A stretch of DNA of 64,000 nucleotides from Halictus rubicundus (taxonomy: Eukaryota; Arthropoda; Insecta; Hymenoptera; Halictidae). Below the pieces are notes generated by a model that was not told the origin of the DNA, made no database searches, and worked only from the letters and a program-made list of their open reading frames with translations. The stretch is taken from NCBI RefSeq assembly GCF_050948215.1, contig NW_027488628.1, forward strand, positions 434,001 to 498,000, read 5' to 3'. The position numbers and the translations under genes were made by a program. This document shows, piece after piece, positions 1 to 15,000 of the stretch (the stretch's first letter is position 1; the number at the start of each line of letters is the position of its first letter).

Positions 1-3000
1 AGGATACAGGATAGGATAGGATAGAGGATAGGATAGGGGATTTGATAGGATAGAGGATAGGATAGGATGGAAGATAGGATAGGATAGAGGATAGGATAGG
101 ATAGAGGATAGGATAGGATAGAGGATAGGATAGGATAGAGCATATTATAGGATAGAGGATAGGATAGGATAGAGGATAGGATAGGATAGAGGATAGGATA
201 GGATAGAGGACTGGATAGAGGATAGAATAGGATAGAAGATAGGATAGGATAGAGGATATGATAGGATAGAGGATAGGATAGGATAGAGGATTGGATAGGA
301 TACAGGATAGGATAGAATAGAGAATAGGATAGGGGATTGGATAGGATAGAGGATTGCATAGGATAGAGGATAGGATAGGACAGAGGATAGCGTAGGATAG
401 AGGATAGGATAGGATAGAGGATAGGATAGGATAGAGGACTGGATAGGGGATTTGATAGGATAGAGGATAGGATAGGATAGAAGATAGGATAGGATAGAGG
501 GTAGGATAGGATAGAGGATAGGATAGGATAGAGGATAGGATAGGATAGAGGATTGGATAGAGGATAGAATAGAGGATAGTATAGGATAGAAGATAGGATA
601 GGATAGAGGATTGGATAGGATAGAGGATAGGATAGGATAGAAGATAGGATAGGATAGAGGATAGGATAGAGGATAGGATAGAGGATAGGATAGAGGATAG
701 GATAGAGGATAGGATAGAGGATAGGATAGGATAGAGGATAGGATAGGGGATTTGATAGTATAGAGGATAGGATAGAGGATTGGATAGAGGATAGGATAGA
801 GGATAGGATAGGATAGAAGATAGGATAGGATAGAGGATAGGATAGGATAGAGGATAGGATAGGATAGAGCATATTATAGGATAGAGGATAGGATAGGATA
901 GAGGATACGATAGGATAGAGGATTGGATAGGATAGAGGATAGATGATAGGATAGGATACAGGAAAGGATAGGATTGAGGATAGGATAGGATAGAGGATAG
1001 GATAGGATAGAGGATATAATAGGATAGAGGATAGGATATGATAGAGGATAGGATGGGATAGAGGATAGGATAAGATAGAGGATGGGATAGGATAGAGGAT
1101 AGGATAGGACTGAGGATAGGATGTGATGGAAGATAGGATAGGATAGATGGTAGGATGCGGTAGAGGATAGGATTGGATAGATGGTAGGATACGATAGAGG
1201 ATAGGATACGATAGAGGAGAGTATAGAGGATAGGAGAGGATAGACGATAGGGTAGGATAGAGGCTAGTATAGGATAGAGGATAGGATAGGATGGAGGATA
1301 GGATAGGATAGAGGATCGGATAGGATAGAGGACAGGATTGGGTAGAGGATAGGATAGGATAGAGGATAGGATAGGATAGACGATAGGATAGGATAGAGTA
1401 TAGGATAGAATAGAGGATAGGATAGGATAGAGGATAGGATAGGATAGAGGATAGGATAGGATAGAGGATAGGATAGGATAGAGGATAGGATAGGATAGAG
1501 GATAGGATAGGACAGAGGATTGGATAGAGAATAGGATAGGGGTTTGGATAGGATAGGGATTGGATAGGATAGGATGGAGGATAGGCTAGGATAGAGGATA
1601 GGATAGAGGACAGGATAGGATAGAGGATAGGGTAGGATAGAGGATAGGATAGGACAGAGGATAGGATAGGGGATTTGATAGGATAGAGGATAGGATAGGA
1701 TAGAAGATAGGATAGGATATAGGATAGGATAGGATAGAGGATAGGATAGAGGATAGGATAGGATAGAGGATAGGATAAAATAGAGGATAGGATAGGATAG
1801 AGGATAGGATAGGATAGAGGAGAGGATAGGAGAGAGGATAGGATAGGATAGAGGAGAGGATAGGATAGAGGATACGATAGGATAGAGGATTTGATAGGAT
1901 AGAGTATAGGATAGGATAGAGGATTGGATAGGATAGAGGATAGATGATAGGATAGGATAGAGCAGTGGATAGGATACAGGATAGGATAGGATAGAGGATA
2001 GGATAGAGGATATGATAGAGGATAGGATAGAGGATAGGATGGGATAGAGGATAGGATAGGATAGAGGATAGGATAGGATAGAGGATAGGATAGGATAGAG
2101 GATTGAATAGGATACAGGATAGGGTAGGATAGAGGATAGGGTAGGGGATTTGATAGGATAGAGGATAGGATAGGATACAAGATAGGATAGGATAGAGGAT
2201 AGGATAGGATAGATAATAGGATACGATAGAGGATATGATAGGATAGAGGATAGGATAGGACAGAGGATAGGATAGGGGATTTGATAGGACAGAGGATAGG
2301 ATAGGATAGAGGATAGGATAGGGGATTTGATAGGATAGAGGATAGGATAGGGGATATGATAGGATAGAAGATAGGATAGGATAGAGGATAGGATAGGATA
2401 GATGATAGGATAGGATAGAGGATAGGATAGGACAGAGGATAGGATAGGGGATTTGATAGGATAGAAGATAGGATAGGATAGAGGATAGGATAAGATAGAG
2501 GATAGGATACGATAGAGGATAGAATAGGATAGAGGATTAGATAGGACAGAGGATAGGATAGGATAGAGGATAGGATAGGGGATTTGATAGGATAGAGGAT
2601 AGGAAAGGATAGAGGATAGGATAGGATAGAGGATAGGATAGGATAGAGGATAGGATAGGATAGAGGATAGGATAGGATACAGGATAGGATAGGATAGAGG
2701 ATAGGATAGGATAGAGGATAGGATGGGATAGAGGATAGAATAGGATAGAGGATAGGATAGGATAGAAGATAGGATAGGATAGAGGATAGGATAGGATAGA
2801 GGATAGCGTAGGATAGAGGATAGGATAGGATAGAGCATATTATAGGATAGAGGATAGGATAGGATAGAGGATAGGATAGGACAGAGGATAGCATAGGATA
2901 GAGGGTAGGATAGGATAGAGGATAGGATAGGATAGAGGATAGGATAGGACAGAGGATAGGATAGGGGATTTGATAGGATAGAGGATAGGATAGGATAGAA

Positions 3001-6000
3001 GATAGGATAGGATAGAGGGCAGGATAGGATAGAGGATAGGATAGGATAGAGGATAGGATAGGATAGAGGATTGGATAGAGGATAGAATAGAGGATTGTAT
3101 AGGATAGAGGATAGGATAGGATAGAGGATAGGATACGATAGAGGATAGGATAGGATAGAGGATTAGATAGGACAGAGGATAGGATAGGATAGAGGATAGG
3201 ATAGGGGATATGATAGGATAGAAGATAGGATAGGATAGAGGATAGGATAGGATAGATGATAGGATAGGATAGAGGATAGGATAGGACAGAGGATAGGATA
3301 GGGGATTTGATAGGATAGAAGATAGGATAGGATAGAGGATAGGATAGGATAGAGGATAGGATACGATAGAGGATAGAATAGGATAGAGGATTAGATAGGA
3401 CAGAGGATAGGATAGGATAGAGGATAGGATAGGGGATTCGATAGGATAGAGGACAGGAAAGGATAGAGGATAGGATAGGATAGAGGATAGGATAGGATAG
3501 AGGATTGGATAGAGGATAGAATAGAGGATTGTATAGGATAGAGGATAGGATAGGATAGAGGATAGGATACGATAGAGGATAGGATAGGATAGAGGATTAG
3601 ATAGGACAGAGGATAGGATAGGATAGAGGATAGGATAGGGGATATGATAGGATAGAAGATAGGATAGGATAGAGGATAGGATAGGATAGATGATAGGATA
3701 GGATAGAGGATAGGATAGGACAGAGGATAGGATAGGGGATTTGATAGGATAGAAGATAGGATAGGATAGAGGATAGGATAGGATAGAGGATAGGATACGA
3801 TAGAGGATAGAATAGGATAGAGGATTAGATAGGACAGAGGATAGGATAGGATAGAGGATAGGATAGGGGATTCGATAGGATAGAGGACAGGAAAGGATAG
3901 AGGATAGGATAGGATAGAGGATAGGATAGGATAGAGGATAGGATAGGATAGAGGATAGGATAGGATACAGGATAGGATAGGATAGAAGATAGGATAGGAT
4001 ACAGGATAGGATAGGATAGAGGATAGGATAGGATAGAGGATAGGATGGGATAGAGGATAGAATAGGATAGAGGATAGGATAGGATAGAAGATAGGATAGG
4101 ATAGAGGATAGGATAGGATAGAGGATAGCGTAGGATAGAGGATAGGATAGGATAGAGGATAGGATAGAGGATAGGATAGGATAGAGCATATTATAGGATA
4201 GAGGATAGGATAGGATAGAGGATAGGATAGGACAGAGGATAGCATAGGATAGAGGGTAGGATAGGATAGAGGATAGGATAGGATAGAGGATAGGATAGGA
4301 CAGAGGTTAGGATAGGGGATTTGATAGGATAGAGGATAGGATAGGATAGAAGATAGGATAGGATAGAGGGCAGGATAGGATAGAGGATAGGATAGGATAG
4401 AGGATAGGATAGGATAGAGGATTGGATAGAGGATAGAATAGAGGATAGTATAGGATAGAAGATAGGATAGGATAGAGGATTGGATAGGATAGAGGATAGG
4501 ATAGGATAGAAGATAGGATAGGATAGAGGATAGGATAGGATAGAAGATAGGATAGGATAGAGGATAGGATAGGATAGAGGGTAGGATACGATAGAGGATA
4601 GGATACGATAGAGGATTAGATAGGACAGAGGATAGGATAGGATAGAGGATAGGATAGGGGATATGATAGGATAGAAGATAGGATAGGATAGAGGATAGGA
4701 TAGGATAGATGATAGGATAGGATAGAGGATAGGATAGGACAGAGGATAGGATAGGGGATTTGATAGGATAGAAGATAGGATAGGATAGAGGATAGGATAG
4801 GATAGAGGATAGGATACGATAGAGGATAGAATAGGATAGAGGATTAGATAGGACAGAGGATAGGATAGGATAGAGGATAGGATAGGGGATTTGATAGGAT
4901 AGAGGATAGGAAAGGATAGAGGATAGGATAGGATAGAGGATAGGATAGGATAGAGGATAGGATAGGATAGAGGATAGGATAGGATACAGGATAGGATAGG
5001 ATAGAGGATAGGATAGGATAGAGGATAGGATGGGATAGAGGATAGAATAGGATAGAGGATAGGATGGTATAGAAGATAGGATAGGATAGAGGATAGGATA
5101 GGATAGAGGATAGCGTAGGATAGAGGATAGGATAGGATAGAGGATAGGATAGGATAGAGCATATTATAGGATAGAGGATAGGATAGGATAGAGGATAGGA
5201 TAGGACAGAGGATAGCATAGGATAGAGGATAGGATAGGATAGAGGATAGGATAGGATAGAGGATAGGATAGGATAGAGGATAGGATAGGACAGAGGATAG
5301 GATAGGGGATTTGATAGGATAGAGGATAGGATAGGATAGAAGATAGGATAGGATAGAGGGTAGGATAGGATAGAGGATAGGATAGGATAGAGGATAGGAT
5401 AGGATAGAGGATTGGATAGAGGATAGAATAGAGGATAGTATAGGATAGAAGATAGGATACGATAGAGGATAGGATAGGATAGAGGATAGGATAGGATAGA
5501 AGATAGGATAGGATAGAGGATAGGATAGGGGGTTTGATAGGATAGAGGATAGGATAGGATAGAAGATAGGATAGGATAGAGGATAGGATAGGATAGAGGA
5601 TAGGATAGACGATAGGATAGGATAGAGGATAGGATAGGACAGAGGATAGGATAGGATAGAGGATAGGATAGGGGATTTGATAGGATAGAGGATAGGATAG
5701 GATAGAAGATAGGATAGGATAGAGGATAGGATAGGATAGAGGATAGGATAGACGATAGGATAGGATAGAGGATAGGATAGGACAGAGGATAGGATAGGAT
5801 AGATGATAGGATAGGGGATTTGATAGGAAAGGATAGAGGATAGGATAGGATAGAGGATATGATAGGATAGAGGATAGGGTAGGATAGAGGATAGGATAGG
5901 ATAGAGGATAGGATAGGATAGAGGATAGGATAGAGGATAGGATAGGATACAGGATAGGATAGGATAGAGGATAGGATAGGATAGAGGATTGGACAGAGGA

Positions 6001-9000
6001 TAGGATAGAGGATAGGATAGGATAGAAGATAGGATAGGATAGACGATAGGATAGGATAGAGGATAGGATAGGATAGAAGATAGGATAGGATAGAGGATAG
6101 GATGGATAGAGGATAGGATAGGATAGAGGATAGGATGGGATAGAGGATAGCATAGGATAGAGGATAGGATACGATAGAGGATAGGATAGGATAGAGGATA
6201 GGATAGGACAGAGGATAGGATAGGGGATTTGATAGGATAGAGGATAGGATAGGATAGAAGATAGGATAGGACAGAGGATAGGATAGGATAGAGGATAGGA
6301 TAGGATAGAGGATAGGATAGGATAGAGGATTGGATAGAGGATAGAATAGAGGATAGTATAGGATAGAAGATAGGATACGATAGAGGATAGGATAGGATAG
6401 AGGATAGGATAGGATAGAAGATAGGATAGGATAGAGGATAGGATAGGATAGAGGATAGGATACGATAGAGGATAGGATAGGATAGAGGATTAGATAGGAC
6501 AGAGGATAGGATAGGATAGAGGATAGGATAGGGGATTTGATAGGATAGAGGATAGGAAAGGATAGTTGATAGGATAGGATAGAGGATAGGATAGGATAGA
6601 GGATAGGATAGGATAGAGGATAGGATAGGATACAGGATAGGATAGGATAGAGGATAGGATAGGATAGAGGATAGGATGGGATAGAGGATAGAATAGGATA
6701 GAGGATAGGATAGGATAGAAGATAGGATAGGATAGAGGATAGGATAGGATAGAGGATAGCGTAGGATAGAGGGTAGGATAGGATAGAGGATAGGATAGGA
6801 TAGAGGATAGGATAGACGATAGGATAGGATAGAGGATAGGGTAGGACAGAGGATAGGATAGGATAGAGGATAGGATCGGGGATTTGATAGGAAAGGATAG
6901 AGGATAGGATAGGATAGAGGATAGGATTGGATAGAGGATAGGATAGGATAGAGGATAGGATAGGATACAGGATTGGATAGGATAGAGGATTGCTTAGGAT
7001 AGAGGATAGGATAGGACAGAGGATAGGATAGGACAGAGGATAGGATAGGATAGAGGATAGGATAGGGGATTTGATAGGATAGAGGATAGGAAAGGATAGA
7101 GGATAGGATAGGATAGAGGATAGGATAGGATAGAGGATAGGATAGGATAGAGGATAGGATAGGATACAGGATAGAGGATAGGATAGGATACAGGATAGGA
7201 TAGGATAGAGGATATTATAGGATAGAGGATAGGATGGGATAGAGGATAGAATAGGATAGAGGATAGGATAGGATAGAAGATAGGATAGGATAGAGGATAG
7301 GATAGGATAGAGGATAGGATAGGATAGAGGATAGGATACGATAGGGGATAGGATGGGATAGAGGATAGAATAGGATAGAGGATAGGAAAGTATAGAAGAT
7401 AGGATAGGATAGAGGATAGGATAGGATAGAGGATAGGATAGGATAGAGGACTGGATAGGATAGAGGATAGGATAGGATATAGTATTGGATAGAGGATAGA
7501 ATAGAGGATAGTATAGGATAGAAGATAGGATACGATAGAGGATAGGATAGGATAGAGGAGAGGATAGGATAGAAGATAGGATAAGATAGAGGATAGAATA
7601 GGATAGAGGATAGGATAGGACAGAGGATAGGATAGGACAGAGGATAGGATAGGGGATTTGATAGGATAGAGTATAGGATAGGATAGAAGATAGGATAGGC
7701 TAGAGGATAGGATAGGATAGAGGATAGGATAGGATAGAGGATAGGATAGGATAGGGGATAGGATAGGATAGAGGACTGGATAGAGGATACAATAGGATAG
7801 AAGATAGGATAGGATAGAGGATAGGATAGGATAGAGGATAGGATAGGATAGAGGATTGGATAGGATACAGGATAGGATAGAATAGAGAATAGGATAGGGG
7901 ATTTGATAGGATAGAGGATAGGATAGGATAGAAGATAGGATAGGATAGAGGATAGGGTAGGATAGAGGATAGAATAGACGATAGGATAGGATAGAGGATA
8001 GGATAGGACAGAGGATAGGTTAGGATAGATGATAGGATAGGGGATTTGATAGGAAAGGATTGAGGATAGGATAGGGGATTTGATAGGAAAGAGGATAGGA
8101 TATGATAGAAGATAGGATAGGATAGAGGATAGGATAGGATAGATGATAGGATAGGATAGAGGATAGGATAGGATAGAGGATAGGATAGGATAGAGGATAG
8201 GATAGGACAGAGGATAGGATAGGGGATTTGATAGGATAGAGGTTAGGATAGGATAGAAGATAGGTTAGGATAGAGGGTAGGATAGGATAGAGGATAGGAT
8301 AGGATAGAGGATAGGATAGGATAGAGGATTGGATAGGATAGATGATAGGATAGATGATTTGATAGGAAAGGATTGAGGATAGGATAGGGGATTTGATAGG
8401 AAAGAGGATAGGATATGATAGAAGATAGGATAGGATAGAGGATAGGATAGGATAGGATAGAGGATAGGATGGGACAGAGGATAGGATAGGGGATTTGATA
8501 GGATAGAAGATAGGATAGGATAGAGGATAGCGTAGGATAGAGGATAGGATAGGATAGAGGATAGGATAGGATAGAGCATATTATAGGATAGAGGATAGGA
8601 TAGGATAGAGGATAGGATAGGGCAGAGGATAGCATAGGATAGAGGATAGGATAGGATAGAGGATAGGATAGGATAGAGGGTAGGATAGGATAGAGGATAG
8701 GATAGGATAGAGGATAGGATAGGATAGAGGATTGGATAGAGAATAGAATAGAGGATAGTATAGGATAGAAGATAGGATAGGATAGAGGATTGGATAGGAT
8801 AGAGGATAGGATAGGATAGAGGATTAGATAGGACAGAGGATAGGATAGGATAGAGGATAGGATAGGACAGAGGATAGGATAGGGGATTTGATAGGATAGA
8901 AGATAGGATAGGATAGAGGATAGGATAGGACAGAGGATAGGATAGGATAGAGGATAGGATAGGGGATTTGATAGGAAAGGATTGAGGATAGGATAGGATA

Positions 9001-12000
9001 GAGGATAGGATAGGATAGAGGATAGGATAGGATAGGGGAGAGGATAGGATACAGGATTGGATAGGATAGAGGATTGCATAGGATAGAGGATAGGATAGGA
9101 CAGAGGATAGCGTAGGATAGAGGATAGGATAGGATAGAGGATTGGATAGGATACAGGATAGGATAGGATAGAGGATAGGATAGGGGATTTGATAGAGGAT
9201 AGTATAGGATAGAAGATAGGATAGGATAGAGGATTGGATAGGATAGAGGATAGGATAGGATAGAAGATAGGATAGGATAGAGGATAGGATAGAGGATAGG
9301 ATAGAGGATAGGATAGAGGATAGGATAGAGGATAGGATAGGATTGAAGATAGGATAGGATAGAGGATAGGATAGGATAGAGGATAGGATAGGATACAGGA
9401 TAGGATAGGATAGAGGATAGGATAGGATAGAGGATAGGATAGGATACAGGATTGGATAGGATAGAGGAATGCATAGGATAGAGGATAGGATAGGACAGAG
9501 GATAGCGTAGGATAGAGGATAGGATAGGATAGAGGATTGGATAGGATACAGGATAGGATAGGATAGAGGATAGGATACGGGATTTGATAGGATAGAGGAT
9601 AGGATAGAATGGAAGATAGGATAGGATAGAGGATAGGATAGGATAGAGGATAGGATAGGATAGAGGATAGGATAGGATAGAGCATATTATAGGATAGAGG
9701 ATAGGATAGGATAGAGGATAGGATAGGATAGAGGATAGGATAGGATAGAGGATAGGATAGGATAGAGGATAGGATAGGATAGAGGACTGGATAGAGGATA
9801 GAATAGGATAGAAAATAGGATAGGATAGAGGATATGATAGGATAGAGGATAGGATAGGATAGAGGATTGGATAGGATACAGGATAGGATAGAATAGAGAA
9901 TAGGATAGGGGATTGGATAGGATAGAGGATTGCATAGGATAGAGGATAGGATAGGACAGAGGATAGCGTAGGATAGAGGATAGGATAGGATAGAGGATAG
10001 GATAGGATAGAGGACTGGATAGGGGATTTGATAGGATAGAGGATAGGATAGGATAGAAGATAGGATAGGATAGAGGGTAGGATAGGATAGAGGATAGGAT
10101 AGGATAGAAGATAGGATAGGATAGAGGATAGGATAGAGGATAGGATAGAGGATAGGATAGAGGATAGGATAGGATAGAAGATAGGATAGGATAGAGGATA
10201 GGATCGGATAGAGGATAGGATAGGATAGAGAATAGGATAGGATAGAGGATAGGATAGGATAGAAGATAGGATAGGATAGAGGATAGGATAGGATAGAGGA
10301 TAGGAGAGGATAGGATAGAGGATAGGATAGGATAGAGGATAGGATAGGACAGTGGATTTGATAGGATAGAGGATAGGATAGGATACAGGAAAGGATAGGA
10401 TTGAGGATAGGATTGGATACAGGATAGGATAGAATAGAGGATAGGATACGGGATTGTATAGGATAGGATTGAGGATAGGATAGGATAGAGGACAGGATAG
10501 GATAGAGGATTGGATATGATACAGGAAAGGATAGGATTGAGGATAGATGATAGGATAGGATAGAGGATAGGATAGGATAGAGGAGAGGATAGGATACAGG
10601 ATTGGATAGGATAGAGGATTGCATAGGATAGAGGATAGGATAGGACAGAGGATAGCGTAGGATAGAGGATAGGATAGGATAGAGGATAGGATAGGATAGA
10701 GCATATTATAGGATAGAGGATAGGATAGGATAGAGGATAGGATAGGATAGAGGATAGGATAGGATAGAGGATAGGATAGGATAGAGGATAGGATAGGATA
10801 GAGGATAGGATAGGATAGAGGATAGGATAGGATAGAGGATAGGATAGGATAGATGACTGGATAGAGGATAGAATAGGATAGAAGATAGGATAGGAAAGAG
10901 GATATGATAGGATAGAGGATAGGATAGGATAGAGGATTGGATAGGATACAGGATAGGATAGAATAGAGAATAGGATAGGGGATTTGATAGGATAGAGGAT
11001 AGGATAGGATAGAAGATAGGATAGGATAGAGGATAGGATAGGATAAAGGATAGGATAGACGATAGGATAGGATAGAGGATAGGATAGGATAGAGGATAGG
11101 ATAGGACAGAGGATAGGATAGGGGATTTGATAGGATAGAGGATAGGATAGGATAGAAGATAGGATAGGATAGAGGGTAGGATAGGATAGAGGATAGGATA
11201 GGATAGAGGATAGAATAGGATAGAGGATTGGATAGAGGATAGAATAGAAGATAGTATAGGATAGAAGATAGGATACGATAGAGGATAGGATAGGATAGAG
11301 GATAGGATAGGATAGAAGATAGGATAGGATAGAGGATAGGATAGGGGGTTTGATAGGATAGAGGATAGGATAGGATAGAAGATAGGATAGGATAGAGGAT
11401 AGGATAGGACAGAGGATAGGATAGACGATAGGATAGGATAGAGGATAGGATAGGGCAGAGGATAGGATAGGATAGAGGATAGGATAGGGGATTTGATAGG
11501 ATAGAGGATAGGATAGGATAGAAGATAGGATAGGATAGAGGATAGGATAGGATAGAGGATAGGATAGACGATAGGATAGGACAGAGGATAGGATAGTACA
11601 GAGGATAGGATAGGATAGATGATAGGATAGGGGATTTGATAGGAAAGGATAGAGGATAGGATAGGATAGAGGATATGATAGGATAGAGGATAGGGTAGGA
11701 TAGAGGATAGGATAGGATAGAGGATAGGATGGGATAGAGGATAGGATAGGATACAGGATAGGATAGGATAGAGGATAGGATAGGATAGAGGATTGGATAG
11801 AGGATAGGATAGAGGATAGGATGGGATAGAAGATAGGATAGGATAGACGATAGGATAGGATAGAGGATAGGATAGGATAGAAGATAGGATAGGATAGAGG
11901 ATAGGATAGGATAGAGGATAGGATAGGATAGAGGATAGGATGGGATAGAGGATAGCATAGGATAGAGGATAGGATACGATAGAGGATAGGATAGGATAGA

Positions 12001-15000
12001 GGATAGGATAGGACAGAGGATAGGATAGGGGATTTGATAGGATAGAGGATAGGATAGGATAGAAGATAGGATAGGATAGAGGATAGGATAGGATAGAGGA
12101 TAGGATAGGATAGAGGATAGGATAGGATAGAGGATTGGATAGAGGATAGAATAGAGGATAGTATAGGATAGAAGATAGGATACGATAGAGGATAGGATAG
12201 GATAGAGGATAGGATAGGATAGAAGATAGGATAGTATAGAGGATAGGATAGGATAGAGGATAGGATACGATAGAGGATAGGATAGGATAGAGGATTAGAT
12301 AGGACAGAGGATAGGATAGGATAGAGGATAGGATAGGGGATTTGATAGGATAGGGGATAGGAAAGGATAGAGGATAGGATAGGATAGAGGATAGGATAGG
12401 ATAGAGGATAGGATAGGATAGAGGATAGGATAGGATACAGGATAGGATAGGATAGAGGATAGGATAGGATAGAGGATAGGATGGGATAGAGGATAGAATA
12501 GGATAGAGGATAGGATAGGATAGAGGATAGGATAGGACAGAGGATAGCATAGGATAGAGGATAGGATAGGATAGAGGATAGGATGGGATAGAGGATAGAA
12601 TAGGATAGAGGATAGGATAGGATAGAAGATAGGATAGGATAGAGGATAGGATATGATAGAAGATAGGATAGGATAGAGGGTAGGATAGGATAGAGGATAG
12701 GATAGGATAGAGGATAGGATAGGATAGAGGATTGGATAGAGGATAGAATAGAGGATAGTATAGGATAGAAGATAGGATACGATAGAGGATAGGATAGGAT
12801 AGAGGATAGGATAGGATAGAAGATAGGATAGGATAGAGGATAGGATAGGGGGTTTGATAGGATAGAGGATAGGATAGGATAGAAGATAGGATAGGATAGA
12901 GGATAGGATAGGATAGAGGATAGGATAGACGATAGGATAGGATAGAGGATAGGATAGGACAGAGGATAGGATAGGATAGAGGATAGGATAGGGGATTTGA
13001 TAGGATAGAGGATAGGATAGGATAGAAGATAGGATAGGATAGAGGATATTATAGGATAGAGGATAGCGTAGGATAGAGGATAGGATAGGATAGAGGATAG
13101 GATAGGATAGAGGATAGGATAGGATAGAGCATATTATAGGATATAGGATAGGATAGGATAGAGGATAGGATAGGACAGAGGATAGCATAGGATAGAGGAT
13201 AGGATAGGATAGAGGATAGGATAGGATAGAGGATAGGATAGGACAGAGGATAGGATAGGGGATTTGATAGGATAGAGGATAGGATAGGATAGAAGATAGG
13301 ATAGGATAGAGGGTAGGATAGGATAGAGGATAGGATAGGATAGAGGATAGGATAGGATAGAGGATTGGATAGAGGATAGAATAGAGGATAGTATAGGATA
13401 GAAGATAGGATACGATAGAGGATAGGATAGGATAGAGGATAGGATAGACGATAGGATAGGATAGAGGATAGGATAGGATAGAAGATAGGATAGGATAGAG
13501 GATAGGATAGGGGGTTTGATAGGATAGAGGATAGGATAGGATAGAAGATAGGATAGGATAGAGGATAGGATAGGATAGAGGATAGGATAGACGACAGGAT
13601 AGGATAGAGGATAGGATAGGGGATGTGATAGGATAGCGGATAGGATAGGATAGAAGATAAGATAGGATAGAGGATAGGATAGGATAGAGGATAGGATAGA
13701 CGATAGGATAGGATAGAGGATAGGATAGGATAGAGGATAGGATGGGATAGAGGATAGAATAGGATAGAGGATAGGATAGGATAGAGGATAGGATAGGCCA
13801 GAGGATAGCATAGGATAGAGGATAGGATAGGATAGAGGATAGGATGCGATAGAGGATAGAATAGGATAGAGGATAGGATAGGATAGAAGATAGGATAGGA
13901 TAGAGTATAGGATATGATAGAAGATAGGATAGGATAGAGGGTAGGATAGGATAGAGGATAGGATAGGATAGAGGATAGGATAGGATAGAGGATTGGATAG
14001 AGGATAGAATAGAGGATAGTATAGGATAGAAGATAGGATACGATAGAGGATAGGATAGGATAGAGGATAGGATAGGATAGAAGATAGGATAGGATAGAGG
14101 ATAGGATAGGGGGTTTGATAGGATAGAGGATAGGATAGGATAGAAGATAGGATAGGATAGAGGATAGTATAGGATAGAGGATAGGATAGACGATAGGATA
14201 GGATAGAGGATAGGATAGGACAGAGGATAGGATAGGATAGAGGATAGGATAGGGGATTTGATAGGATAGAGGATAGGATAGGATAGAAGATAGGATAGGA
14301 TAGAGGATAGGATAGGATAGAGGATAGCGTAGGATAGAGGATAGGTTAGGATAGAGGATAGGATAGGATAGAGCATATTATAGGATATAGGATAGGATAG
14401 GATAGAGGATAGGATAGGACAGAGGATAGCATAGGATAGAGGATAGGATAGGATAGAGGATAGGATAGGATAGAGGATAGGATAGGACAGAGGATAGGAT
14501 AGGGGATTTGATAGGATAGAGGATAGGATAGGATAGAAGATAGGATAGGATAGAGGGTAGGATAGGATAGAGGATAGGATAGGATAGAGGATAGGATAGG
14601 ATAGAGGATTGGATAGAGGATAGAATAGAGGATAGTATAGGATAGAAGATAGGATACGATAGAGGATAGGATAGGATAGAGGATAGGATAGACGATAGGA
14701 TAGGATAGAGGATAGGATAGGACAGAGGATAGGATAGGATAGAGGATAGGATAGGGGATTTGATAGGATAGAGGATAGGATAGGATAGAAGATAGGATAG
14801 GATAGAGGATAGGATAGGATAGAGGATAGGATAGACGATAGGATAGGATAGAGGATAGGATAGGACAGAGGATAGGATAGGATAGATGATAGGATAGGGG
14901 ATTTGATAGGAAAGGATAGAGGATAGGATAGGATAGAGGATATGATAGGATAGAGGATAGGGTAGGATAGAGGACAGGATAGGATAGAGCATAGGATAGG